Source: Casuarina equisetifolia (taxonomy: Eukaryota > Streptophyta > Magnoliopsida > Fagales > Casuarinaceae). Taken from it: a stretch of 64,000 nt of DNA. Under the pieces are notes generated by a model. It saw only the letters and a program-made list of their open reading frames with translations, searched no databases and was not told where the DNA came from. Positions 9,453 to 21,271 of this stretch are shown here, one piece after another. The stretch spans positions 4,776,501 to 4,840,500 of the forward strand of contig CM052358.1 of assembly GCA_028551475.1 (NCBI GenBank). Reading direction: 5' to 3'. The position numbers and the translations under genes are program-made. The stretch's first letter is position 1. Every line of letters starts with the position of its first letter.

Positions 9453-9563
9453 AAGAAGTGTAGCAATGCTAGACTAGAAGCAAGTAAAGACTATGAAGTG
9501 GCCCGAGGGTTCCTTGGTCCCATTGGATATTACCAACAATTTGTAAAAGATTTCAAAAGGTAA
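9453..9563 (+). pseudogene. Possible Ty3/gypsy reverse transcriptase shard
   Basis: One frame reads ARGFLGPIGYYQQFVKDFKR and then stops. It resembles the conserved RGFLGLxGYYRRFV block between the reverse transcriptase and RNase H domains of gypsy elements. Nothing else of such an element is visible on either side. Short match, so a tentative call. Confidence 0.4.
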
Positions 9564-9659
9564 CAGCACCAATGACGTAATAGCATGCTAAGTTTACCTT
9601 CTCTTAACTCTTTTTCTGAACCAAAACTTACAAGCCTTTCCATCTTCCAAACAGTAAAG

Positions 9660-10472
9660 TTCGTACTTCTCTTCCAATCTCTAGCCATGCCAATCAAGCA
9701 ATAGAAACAATTCTACTACTTGAAATGTTGCTGACTAATTTTTCCTGTAATCGTTTCTGCAACACCCACTCCAATAAACTTTCTGCAACCAATCCTTTAA
9801 GCCATTCTAACAGTGTCCATCCACCTTACTTCCGTAATACAGCACATTAGCTCAAGGATATGACAGTTGTCCTCCCCCACTTACGCATGTGAGTATCCCA
9901 GAACAAAAATGTTTGCGGACATTGATCGGAGCTACAGTAATGGTATTTTGAGTCTACGCATTTTTTTACCATAGTAAAGCAGGGAAGTTGAAGCTCAGGT
10001 AAATATCTGCATGATTAGAGTCGCGGATCGTGAATGCAAAGTATATATTCAAGAAATGTCCAAGCAAAGGGTATGGTCCAGAACTTGGACAATAGATAAT
10101 CGCAACTAAGAAAAAAGGGTCGTCGCGTTGCCAGAACAAGAATCTTAGATCCACTTTTAACTCCCGCTGCAAATACTAATTAGCATTTGCAATTAGTTCC
10201 GTTGGGCTACACCTCCTTCCCCAACAATTACAGCCAGATCAATCTGCCTCCCCACTGTCTTCCCAAACATCAATCCCGTTTGTTTTTCCGAAATGATCAG
10301 ATCCATTGCTTGGATCATGACACCGCAGATTTTCGTTTGGCCTTCAAATGCGGAAAATTCGAAGAACTTCATCGTTCAAAAGAAGGGGAATTACAAAGAT
10401 AAGGCAGCAAAATCCAAAAACAGCAAAACTAAACAATCATGCCGGAAGCCAAAATCTACCAGAGAACTAAAG
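9660..10472. repeat. Duplicated block, copy B
   Basis: Second copy of the block at 1-815, in the same orientation, with a few percent divergence. It diverges from copy A after gagaactaaa. No PPR gene follows it here. RFL-type PPR genes occur in tandem clusters, so this may be the upstream region of a neighbour that has been lost; that is inference. Confidence 0.85.
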
Positions 10473-10834
10473 CCAAGAAAATAAGAAAATCCGGAATCGT
10501 CAACCTTCGAATCCGCTTTGTTTACTGTTCCACCATTACCTGTAAGAGATGTCGGCTTGGGACATCTTCACCCGCTACAACGATCAGAGCATGCTCGTCA
10601 ATCTCGCTTGAGCGGTTCTTAGACCATCAATGAATGACTGGGAGTTTGTCGATCAGGCGCTCCTGGGCATGTGATGCTTTCGTACGTCAAGGAGCACTTG
10701 TGAACGCATATTCCGTAGGGATCAAAGGAATCACAAGACGAATCCGAAACCATAAAAGTTTCGGTCACTGGAACTGGAGGTTCTTCAAAGTTCAAATCGA
10801 AAAATGGAAGAGATAATTTTGGTCGATAAGATGG
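10473..10834. other. No gene seen
   Basis: Unique DNA between the duplicated block and the TRIM. A few short open frames without recognisable motifs. Confidence 0.5.
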
Positions 10835-11178
10835 ATTAAAGTGTGAGGGTCCATCCCAAAACTTTAAGGCATTAGGTGGAGAATACTCATCACTTATAAG
10901 ACCACATGTCCATCATCTCACTTCCAATGTGGGACAATACCTACCTTCAACACTCCCCCTCACTTGCATGTTGATATAAGCATTGCAAGTAGACTGAAAC
11001 CTAACTTTAAGGGCATTGGGGCTTTATGAAGCAGAGGCCCATCCTTGGCTTTGATACCATATTAGAGTATGAGGGTCCATCCCAAAACCTTAAGGCATTA
11101 GGTAGAGAATACTCATCACTTATAAGACCACATGTCCATCCTCTTACTTCCAATGTGGGACAATACCTACCTTTAACA
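10835..11178 (-). mobile_element. TRIM retrotransposon (TRIM 1)
   Basis: Two direct repeats of 118 bp (10835-10952 and 11061-11178) enclose about 108 bp of non-coding DNA. Read on the minus strand, the repeat starts TGTTAAAGGTAGG. The right-hand copy is followed by ATGGTATCAAAGCC, an initiator-Met primer site, and the other end of the interior has a purine tract (complement of ctccccctcac). These are the hallmarks of a terminal-repeat retrotransposon in miniature, which has no genes and needs a partner element. I found no clean target duplication. Confidence 0.8.
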
Positions 11179-13465
11179 AGAGGCTGCTTACATCAAAGAA
11201 GAGAGCGTAGCGATTGATCCCAAGGTCTCGCCAGACAAATTGTGACACTGCAGCTCCTGTAACTATGAAATGTTGGGTCATTATATGAGTTTATATAATG
11301 TGAGCATATATCAATGAGCATAGACTAAAATTCTCTATATGGCTAGTCAATGTATTTGTTAGTCCATTATTGTTGTGCACATATTGTACACATTTATAGA
11401 CCTTATTGCTTATTTGTTATTATTGTGTGAGCCTTGTTCATCTTATAGTTTGTGATAAGTTAATCTATTTGTATAGACATATTTTTTAATTAGCCAAGTC
11501 CCCTTTCTAGCTCGCCACATTTATGTATTGTAATATGCTACAGGGAGAATTTAATGAAAGTGGTTATGTTCTATTTCATTGATTTTGTTAGTGGAAAATG
11601 CCCTAAAGGCATTTTGCCACATCATCGAGCTTGTGCCTATTTAATACACAAAACACACATTAACACTTTAAGAACACTTTCGAAAAACATTGTTCACGGC
11701 ATGGGGCTCTCTCTGTAGTTCACTTTCACCTTTACTTGCTTCTCCGATCTGTGGTAATTTGTGCTATTTCATCAAGCTTAGGTTGGAGAGAATAGAGAGG
11801 AAGGCTCGAAGCCATCCTATAGCTGAAGAAATGGAGAAAGCCGGCATGTTTTCTAACTATTATTATTAGTTAACCAAAACCCATTTTGCTCTATGATTGA
11901 TGTTTGGATCTCGCAAAATAGCCTCATTTAAGGCCAGATTTTCTAACAAGAACTCCACACCGAACCACAACAATCGTGTCCTTAACATCCTCCTGTCATC
12001 TCTCCTCCTCCCTTCCTTTCCTTGCAAACCACAAAAAGAGAACACAATTGGTGAGTCCTTAAGTGATCTTCTTCACTTCTAAGGGATTCTTATTTTGATT
12101 ACATTTATTTTATTTGTAAACAATACTAATCTTTTCTAATACAAAGAATTGTGTAATAAACTTTACATATGTTTTTTTTTAAAAGGGAGGGGGGGGGAGG
12201 AGGAGGAGACAGAACCCCATTTATTCAATTAAAAACAAAAACTGAGATTGATGACACCACTAATCTTTACAAAGGAAGTGCAAGGTATAGTATTATCCCA
12301 AATTTCAAGGCTTCCTAGAGAATAAAAGAAAATGACACACTCATAAAAGAGGAACAAATATATACAAAGCCATAATTAAGGTTTTTATTCAAAAAATGAT
12401 TTAGAAAAGTTTGGAGCAAAATTAGGTGTACTTCTTATAGAATTGAAGGACAAGACATAAATCCTATATAAAGAAAATACACAAGTGAAAAATAAATATT
12501 ATATTTGTCACTTAATAATAAGAATAATACGTTTGTTTTGTATGCATTATAATTAAATTTTTGTTCTTAAAATTTAGTTCAAATATTGTTTAAGGCATTG
12601 TAATGTGCAAAAGTATATGATTGGGTTTACTCTATCTCGAGTTAAAAAAATTGGTTGTGTATTAAAAAATTGAAAATCTTTTATCATTTGATTTAGGTTA
12701 TTAGTAGAAGAACATTATAACTTGTTGAGTTAATAATAATGGATTAAGTTACTGATATTATTTGAACAAATTACAAACTATTATATGAAGTCATCATATT
12801 CATAATTATTGAACTAGAATAGCACAATTAATCTTTTTTAAAACTCAATTTAATATAATAGGATAAAGTCTATATTCTCAAAAGTGTTTGAAATTATATT
12901 TATCTTAAGGTTAAAAAAATATTTTTTTAATTTTTAATTATTTTTTAATAAAAAATATAGACAATACTTTAATAAATTTTATTAATACTAACAAGATTTA
13001 ACATAACAAACATATTTGAAATAAATATAATTTTAACCCAAAAAAAGTAATCACTTATATATTAAGTTATCACATATAAATAAAAATATAAACATAGAAA
13101 TACACATAATCCTAAACCCTAAACTTAATTACAAGGACTAAACCTTAAGCCCTAAAGACTCATGGGCCAGAAAAATTAAAAAAATAAATAAAAAAGAAGT
13201 GGCTGGATCCGGGTTTGACTTCATTGGATTTTCAATGGAAAAGGTCACTCTAAAAGACGACGTCACAGGAAGCACTTGAACAAAGCTCAGTCGCATGTCA
13301 TACGAATAACACCCCATACATTTATCTCTGTCTCTGTCGTATAATGGGATTATAATACTACTCACTCTATCATCTCATCCTGTTCCTCGCTTCTCCACCA
13401 CCTCTCCTTTTCTCCCCCGCTTAAACCTCGCCGGCGACCACCACTCGCTGGCGGCGTTACAACTC
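11179..13465. other. Intergenic, no gene seen; telo-box near 13114
   Basis: AT-rich spacer. It contains a near-perfect hairpin at 11591-11620 (gtggaaaatgcc facing ggcattttgccac), a G-rich run at about 12184-12210 and long A/T-rich stretches between 12450 and 13130. The last part must hold the BASS3-like promoter; the 5' UTR probably lies after about 13330. Confidence 0.5.
13114..13122. promoter_or_regulatory. Telo-box (AAACCCTAA)
   Basis: One telo-box-like motif, about 345 bases upstream of the BASS3-like start codon. Such boxes occur in promoters of genes active in growing tissue. A single copy is weak evidence. Confidence 0.3.
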
Positions 13466-16400
13466 ATGTCCACTTCTTCAATGCCCTCAATTCCATTCCT
13501 CTCCCTCCATCACGCAATCAAGCCAAAGCTCTCCGTTTCAGTGAGACCAACCTCTTCGGCTTCTCCCTTTTCTTCTTTTACTGGCGGGTTGGTTTCCAAG
13601 CGCTTCAATGGTTTCAGGAGCCGGACGACTAAGCTTTCGATATTCGCGTGCTCCACCTCGCCGTTCATTGGGAGGGTGGGTCTGCAGTGGCGGGAGGGGA
13701 ACGTGTCGCTGCTGTCGTTTGGGCTAAATCCATCGGAAGTTGGAAAGAAGAGCGACTTGTCTCAGGCTCTGTCGGCAATGCTTCCCTTTGTGGTCGCTGC
13801 AACTGCAATTGCCGCTCTTGCCCAGCCTTCCACTTTTACTTGGTAGGTCTTTTGGGCTTAAATAGTCTACGAATTCTGCATGTGCCTCTGTGATTAGTTT
13901 TCAAACCTTTGCGTGTAATTTTGATTTTTCTCCTTTTATTGGGTTTTCAGTGTTTCAATTTAATATTGGTCATTGTCTGTGACTGGGTTTTCTATTCTAT
14001 TATTCTTGTAGTACGAGGTCCTTCTCTGTTTTTTTCCTTGTTTCTCAACGGAGTTCTTAAGACACCCCTTTCTAAAATAACTGCAACATACCTAATCATA
14101 GAGCATTCAAAATTGTTGGAAATCGTCCTTCTCATGATTTTTATATATGGCGTCATGAATGTTCTCTTTCACGAGGTTGTCAGATTTTTTCCTTTCTGAC
14201 ATACTATTAATTGTCTTTCATTTAATAATATTTTTGAATCCCTCGTTCTATTCTTTTCTACTGATTTCTTATTTATCAATTTTTGGCACTTTTTCCTCTT
14301 GGAAAAATAAGATAAACTGGAGAGTGCTTCTTAGAACTGAAAACAGCTATCAGTTGTGATCTTACTGACAGAAGGCCTTAGAAAATGCATATCAAATTCG
14401 GGGCTGCATGTGTTTGATTTAAGGCTGATAAGGAGTCTGGTTGCACCTAGCTTTTCTTGTTCACAAATCTTCTAGTTTTGTTAAGATTCAGATGAAAAAA
14501 TGGGTAATTCTGGCGGACCGATTTGTGTATGTCGTAATTTTACAGTGTTTTCAAACTAATGGAACGATGAATTTTGAACTTTCGTAGGGTATCTAAGGAA
14601 CTTTATGCCCCTGCTCTTGGTGGGATCATGTTGTCTATTGGAATCCGACTTTCAATTGATGATTTTGCTCTTGCGTTTAAAAGGTACAACCTTGTTTTAG
14701 CATCCACTTATTTCTCCTGATAGTTACGTTTCTGTAGTCTACTTGTGGATTTTGAGTTGCTTCTGATTTTCTCCAGTATTCTTCCGTTGCAGACCTTTAC
14801 CACTGTCTATTGCGTTTATTGCGCAATATGTGCTGAAGCCGGCCCTTGGAGTATTAATTGCAAGAGCCTTTGGAGTGTCTCGTATGTTCTATCCTGGCTT
14901 TGTCCTCACATCTTGTGTTGCAGGGGCTCAGCTGTCTAGCTATGCCAGTTTCCTGAGCAAAGGGGATGTAGCCTTGAGCATTCTCCTAACCAGCTCGACC
15001 ACCATTGCATCCGTGCTCGTTACACCTCTATTGACTGGCCTTCTAATTGGATCCGTTGTTCCAGTTGATGCTGTTGCCATGTCAAAGTCGATATTGCAGG
15101 CAAGAAGAAGCATGCATTTAGCCATAAAAGGCATAATTATAAACAATTCTGCGGCATTAAGTTTTACTAGGTTTTCTGCATATTTTTTCTCAGGTGGTTC
15201 TTGGTCCAGTCACCCTTGGGCTTTTACTTAATACTTATGCAAAACCAGTTGTGAATGTGCTTCAACCAGCGATGCCATTTGTTGCAATGATTTGCACATC
15301 TTTGTGCATTGGCAGCCCGCTCGCCATAAATCAGCGCCAAATTCTTTCCATGGAAGGTCTCCGATTGATTTTACCAGTGTTTACATTTCATGTTGTGGCC
15401 TTTGCCGTGGGATATTTGGTCTCCAAAATTCCAACGTGGAGGTAAGTTCATTGTTCCTTGACTTTGCACTATTATCTATTCTTCATTCAGTGTTGATGTA
15501 GTTTCAAATGGGTTAGTGTTGAAAGGGCAATGTTTGAAGGGTCATTTCAAACGAACAGTTTTGGGAAGTTCTAATAGCCAGTAGCATTGCAATGACCAAT
15601 GTTGTGCTGGCAGCCAATGATTTGCCATTTGAGTGACTATTGTTAAGGTATATTTTAAGGTCTATCAGTTGCTTGTGGATATGGTGTCCGTAGATAAGTG
15701 GTCTTAAAGTGAGAATTTATTGGGTATAGAAATTCAGTTTAGTAAGTTGTGTTAGTGATGGATTTCTGTTTTGACCATTTTTATGTAGTATTTATGTTGG
15801 AAAGTGTCAGGGAGCTAGGAAGGTGTTTGAGTACTCATTTGTTGGTGCAGCGCATTATACAATATGGAAGAAGTGGAAACCTAGCTTAGTCTTTTTGATT
15901 CTCTCTCTTGAGTAATGTCATTCTGGTTGAACATGGATTCCCTTCTGGCCTATCTCCTTCTCTTATTCTGCCTCTGAGTGTTTCAATTCTTTGTTCATCT
16001 ATCTACCAGCCACATCAGATTTCCTTTCATATAAATAATTGAGATACGAGAAGCTAATCCCATTGTCATTGCCCTTGTGTTGTGGGTTTGTGCATCTATC
16101 TTTCCATCTTGAATAGGTTTTTAAGCAGTTAAGCTTTTGGGTAGAGGCTTAAGAGTTAAAAAGTCTAGTAAACCCAGGACTTGTTTGGTTGCCTGCTTTG
16201 CCAAATTTGACATGCTTTTTAGTAGTTGCATATCATGGTATTTTATCTGCATACTTTAAGATCTGTTGGCACTATTTCTTTGTGCTAGTAGAAGCTGGTG
16301 TAATGTATGAGACAGTCATCGATTATTTCAAGATGTCATCTTCTTGATAGAATCTTCTGTCTCTTTAATGTTTGTTTTAGTTTTAGGTTTATGTCTTAAT

Positions 16401-17667
16401 TCAAGGGGTTGGGTTTGCTAAGGCATCGAACTGCTATAGTGGAGGGTCACTGTACCTTGTCTAGTCTCATGAAGAATTTTAGAGGAATCATCATTAGCCT
16501 CCTTTTCGCTTGAACTTACTTCTTAGGTTTGCCTATATAGCACGAATTGTTGTCTTAATCATTAGAATCTGACTCTTTGTAACTTCTAGGGTGTTCAACT
16601 CATTTTCGTGTTCACGACTGAACTTGTTTCCTTTTGCCCTTTCACCCATTTCTTATCATCTTGACATATGTTGTTTCCTCAACCTCCTATAGTTGGCTCC
16701 TTCCATCCCGCAGAATTTGTGGCTCTTAGGATCTCACCCCTGCTTTCAAACCTTGCATGGTTTCGTTGATACTTTTAAATTCCATACTTCTTGGCCTTCA
16801 AGATCTCACCTGTGCCACCAAACCTTTGCAATCTTTGTTTGCGATCCATGGTTGGTTCATCACATGTTTCATGAATAGTCATTAGGTACACTCAAAATGT
16901 TGCAAACACTATATTTCATAAAGAAATTTCTCTTATTTTTGGCATTTGTATTGGAAATTTTCTGCACTTGAAGTCTATAAAGAGAAAAACTCTAGCAGTT
17001 GTGCTCAGAACCCACTCTTTGGGAAGCTACTCATCCCTTATTGTCATTGGCAGTCTATGTGTCCAGTACCTTCAATTTGGGACACCTTCCCAAAATAATA
17101 ATTATATAGTTCCATGTCAAACTTAGAGGAGAGATGGCTTTCCGATTCTACATCTCTGCTAAATTCAGACTGTCCTCTTGATCCAATTCCAAAGATTTCC
17201 TCTTTATGTAACTCTGCTTAACTATTCCTTCCACTCTAAATTGCAAAATTTATTTCTCCATTAATGGCAGATAAAAGCGTTCCTTCACATAGTGAAAGTA
17301 GTGGCTATTGTTAATTCGCTCTGCACATGCTTGCATCCTGAGACAGTAATGTTGCTCTTTTGGAGATTGGTGTTTTTTTGCAGATCTCGCAAGTAGTTCT
17401 TCTCTAAAATAACTTTGTTGTGGTCACAGGCAAGAAGAAGAAATTAGCAGGACGATTTCATTATGCACAGGAATGCAAAGCTCGACCTTGGCAGGGCTTC
17501 TGGCTACCCAATTCCTTGGGAGCAGTCAGGCAGTTCCACCAGCGTGTTCTGTGGTAGCTATGGCTATCATGGGCCTTTGTCTTGCCTCTTTCTGGGGTAG
17601 AGGCTATCGAATCAGAGACCTACCATCCCTTTTGTCGCCACAAAATGATTCTAGCATCAAGGTGTAA
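13466..17667 (+). CDS. BASS3: Chloroplast sodium/metabolite cotransporter, BASS3-like
   Basis: Member of the bile acid:sodium symporter family; plant members sit in the plastid envelope and couple organic anion transport to sodium. The exact substrate of the BASS3 type is not known to me. Five exons fit: 13466-13842, 14588-14683, 14793-15099, 15194-15441 and 17430-17667, giving 421 residues, close to the family length. Residues 1-65 or so are Ser-rich and basic, like a transit peptide. Hydrophobic helices follow from about residue 100, with family motifs such as GGIMLSIGIRLS, CVAGAQLSSYASFLSKGDVA, VVLGPVTLGLLLN, SLCIGSPLAIN and ISLCTGMQSSTLAGLLATQF. The ending GRGYRIRDL is what I recall for BASS3 rather than BASS1, 2, 4, 5 or 6. 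Intron 3 starts with GC and intron 4 is about 2 kb. Reading is uninterrupted. Confidence 0.85.
15100..15193 (+). other. GC-AG intron in the BASS3-like gene
   Basis: The join TTG CAG | GTG GTT restores the conserved text SILQVVLGPVTLG. It requires a donor CAG|GCAAGA rather than GT. The acceptor tctcag is normal. GC donors of this context are a known minor class of U2 introns. Confidence 0.75.
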
Positions 17668-20600
17668 GGCGGGGTCAGCAAATGCAAGCGCTTGATCGAG
17701 CTGATGCCCATGCATTCCGGTGGTCAGAGAATCTGATGCATGGTTCGTTAATAACCCGAAGAACAAAAGGTGACGAGTCATCACAGGCAGGTCGTGCAGC
17801 AGTATAGACAGCGGATTAGGAGCTACATATATGCGTATATATAGCCTCAGAAAAAAAAAAACAAAAACCAAAAGAAGAGCAATATTCTTATAGCAGGAAC
17901 CATGTTGGCACTTAAGAGAGCTCTTTCTACAAGCTGCAACTTATGGTTCCTGCTGTAAATAAACCAAGCAAATTAGAGCTGAGAAAATATAGGAGATACA
18001 AAATGGTTGTAAAATTTTGCTATCTTAAATTTCTTACAACAAGCGCTCATATGAGATCTTCATTTGTGTTCAGTGTGCGTCTTTTCTTGAATGCGTCTCC
18101 GACCATGATTGTGTTGAATTGACTGCTAGAGCTTCACTGACGGAAGCTCCTTAATAGCTCCATATAGCCTTTCTTTCAAGAACACACTAAGCGGGAGCAC
18201 CTTCTTGTTTTCTAACCACAAACGATGGGTTGCAGGGGCCAATACGGTGTGGTTAGGTGTTGCGCGCAAGAGTTTGGAAATTAATGGAATGGAACCCATT
18301 TCTATCAAAAAAGTAAACCGGACTGGGGATTTGAAGCGAGGGTTAAGGGTAGTCTCCTTGTGTTTAGCTTGTAAATTGGATCTTGTGGAGGAATTGAACA
18401 ATAGGTTAGAAGAAAACTTGAAATAGTCATCAGGAGCTGAATGTGGTTGATTCGTTCTTCATTTATTTAGTCTGGAATGTTTGTGGAAGAGGACCTAATT
18501 TTAGATTTTGGAAGATAAGTATTCATGGAATTTGCCATCTTCCATGGTATTGCAGAGTGTTGGTAGTCTATGCAGATTGCTCTTTACTGAGTCATGCAGA
18601 TCAGGATGACATGTGAAGAGATCAAATTCTATGAAGCTTATCCCCGTAAGGGCTTCCCACCTAGACGGTGTTACAATTTACACCCATATTTTATCAAAAT
18701 GAAAGATACGTATGAAACGAGGAACCTAAATGTCAGTTCATGCCATGTCACTGATCATCAAATCAGCCAACCACTCGTGCTATTGGTAACATCTTTGTGT
18801 GCACCGCAGGATGTCTAGGGATCTAGAAAAAACGAGAAAATGTGGCTTCCAAAGGATAGGTTGTTGGTGTTTGCTGCAGAGAGGGTTATTTGAGCATTTT
18901 CCTGAAGACAATCAGTTCATTTTCTTAGAAGATGTAGGTTTTTTGTATTCGCGTAAATTAAGTATTGAAGACCATTAGCCTACAACATGATTTCTGTTCA
19001 AAGTTTAGCAGCCGTTTAGAAAACAAACTATGAAATTTAATAACCTTAACCAATTTGATAACCTTAACTCCATGGTTCTCCATGAAGCAGTATTCAACTT
19101 GGAGCAATTAGTATGCAAAACAAGACCGTGAAACGTAACGAATACCCTCAACCACCCAGAAGAAAAAAGTGGTTCATGAGCAACAATACAATGATAATTG
19201 GGAGACAGAGATGCACGGAAACCAAGAAGTCATGAGTGTGTAGCAGGGTTCTGAACAACAGCTCCCGTACGCTGCACTTTTCTGCAAATAAATAAAAAAA
19301 CAAACGTTGTTTACCTGCTCTTCTCGAAAACCTCTACCCTCACGTTCATGCAGATTTCCAAACCGTTTGTGGGCATGGTGCAGAAGGAAAATGTGAATGG
19401 CGTATGCGAAAGGAGAAAGGGAAAGATAAACGTCCAGCATTCAGATTCGTGATACGGTGAATGGAATGAGTAACAGGCAAGATGGGCTAAATCTCAACAC
19501 GATCCAAAAGAAGTAAGAACTGAAATTAGCTTAAGTAGCAAGGCGAGTCATTAGGGATAGCGACCGTGCAGCTGCAGTGATGGTGTTTTGAGTAGGAACA
19601 TTAGCTGAAACAAGCTTATCGAGCTTGACTTTCTCTATTTTTACGAACCAGTCGGGTTCATGGCGATGCTCCCTAGGAAGATTCCTGCTCCTCTTACAGA
19701 GAACTAGAATTTAGAAAAGCTTGCTATCGCCGACAAAATGGCTTTTGGATGACTGAAATCATTCTTGTTGAATAGTGGGACTGAAACTCTAGGATTGGTA
19801 ATATGAAGGGTTCTTGTTTAATTTTCTGTCCTTTTGAAAGGCCTAGTTTTGTTGATGAATTCTTGTCATAACATCTTCTACGTACCGAAAGCATCATCCC
19901 TTATAATGAATGATTAAGTGCTTTTCTAACCTTTTGTTATAATGTTGAATCATACTTAAAGGTAAAAGTGAATAAGCATTCCTACTAAAAGCACGTAGAA
20001 AAAAAGGAAGAAATTGGGATGGTGACCAGCTTTCAGCCCTATCAGCAAGGAGGACAGTGATCCACCCACCAATCTACCATTTCTTTTTCTTCTATGGCTT
20101 TTACATGTTTATCTTTCCATTTCCATTTTGTCACACGTCCCCTGTTTGTATGTGTAAAAGTATATCATTGGGCTTCACATGACCTTTTGTCTAGATGCTA
20201 CAACCTCCATTAAAAAATATACTACAAGGGACAATTTTAATAGTAGAATACACCTTAAGTAGTACATGAGTCAATTTTTAAAACAAGATTATGAATTTTT
20301 TAAATGGAAAACTATAGAATTAGCTACTCAAGAAGTGGTGGAGAAGCAAAATGAGATAAGCATCTTCTCGAACCCCATTTTTTAATTAGAGAATAGCAAA
20401 AATTGAAAAGCCTTCGGAGGTTGGACACTTGGGGGCTCAAGACTTGTTCCAATAAGAAGCAGCGCCATTGGACCAGAGACACCAAACACCCCACACACCC
20501 CCCCCCCCCCCCCCCCCCCCCCCTTTTTTTTTTCCCACCATATTCAAAATCCAAATCCACGGCATTGACAAAACAACCTTATCGCCATTAACTTGGCCGG

Positions 20601-21271
20601 CACTTTTACTAAAGAACTGTCCAATAGGTTTGAGTTTCAAATGCTTCTTAGAAAAAATGACATCAAAATGTTTAACTTGTCTTTTTGTTTTATTTTGTTA
20701 TGATTTTTGGTTTGATAAATCAAAAAATCTAATCTTATCCTAAATTAATGATTTTTTTTTTCTCTTTCCCGGTCGTGTGAAGTCAAAACGGACAAGGGTC
20801 CTCTCTTACCAACCGGATCTGTTCCTGATACGTCGTCGGATTTCTTGGTCTCTAAGCTAATTGGCCTTAAAATCTCGAATTATTACTAACAGAACCACCG
20901 TTCCGTTTAAGGTGACCGCCGGCGGGGTCCGAAGTGTGAGGGAGTTACAGAACCTTGACTCCTCCGAAGTAAATCGCACGTGTCTGCATCCCTGTGTCGT
21001 CCAACCCCAACTTGTCGACATCTTAAACCAAGAGGCAAAGCAACGGGAAACAAACCCAAAAAGCAAAGGATCCGTGGTTTTGCTTTTCTCCCTTCTCCTT
21101 TAGCCCCTTCTTCCGGAAACAAACGCTGCGAAAAGGTTGAAATAATCAAGAGGATAGATCAGTCGCCGGAGATTTTCTTTCCTTGTTGCTGGGTCTTTCT
21201 CATAGGGGAAAAGCATAAACCTTAAGAAGCAAGTGAGCAACTTTATTGAACGAGACTTGCAAGGTTTAAAG
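17668..21271. other. BASS3 3' UTR and intergenic DNA, no gene seen
   Basis: The first 300 bases are the probable 3' UTR. They contain a 12-bp inverted repeat (agcaggaaccat at 17892-17903, atggttcctgct at 17943-17954) and an AATAAA at 17958-17963. The rest has only short frames without motifs. A run of 26 C followed by 10 T lies at 20498-20533. The promoter of the next gene must lie before 21272. Confidence 0.5.
20498..20533. repeat. C26T10 mononucleotide run
   Basis: Twenty-six C followed by ten T with no interruption. Runs of this length are unstable and prone to sequencing error. Confidence 0.9.

Noticed and set aside
10830..11183. Target-site duplication for TRIM 1
   Set aside because: Flanking bases do not match on both sides under any reasonable boundary; not claimed.
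13111..13125. Interstitial telomere repeat
   Set aside because: Only about one and a half CCCTAAA units; too short, better read as a promoter telo-box.
18126..18426. Overlapping frames of 91 and 73 codons on opposite strands
   Set aside because: No recognisable domain, no splice context and no paralogue in the window.
20324..20743. Frames across the C26T10 run
   Set aside because: Poly-Pro and poly-Gly translation of a mononucleotide run.
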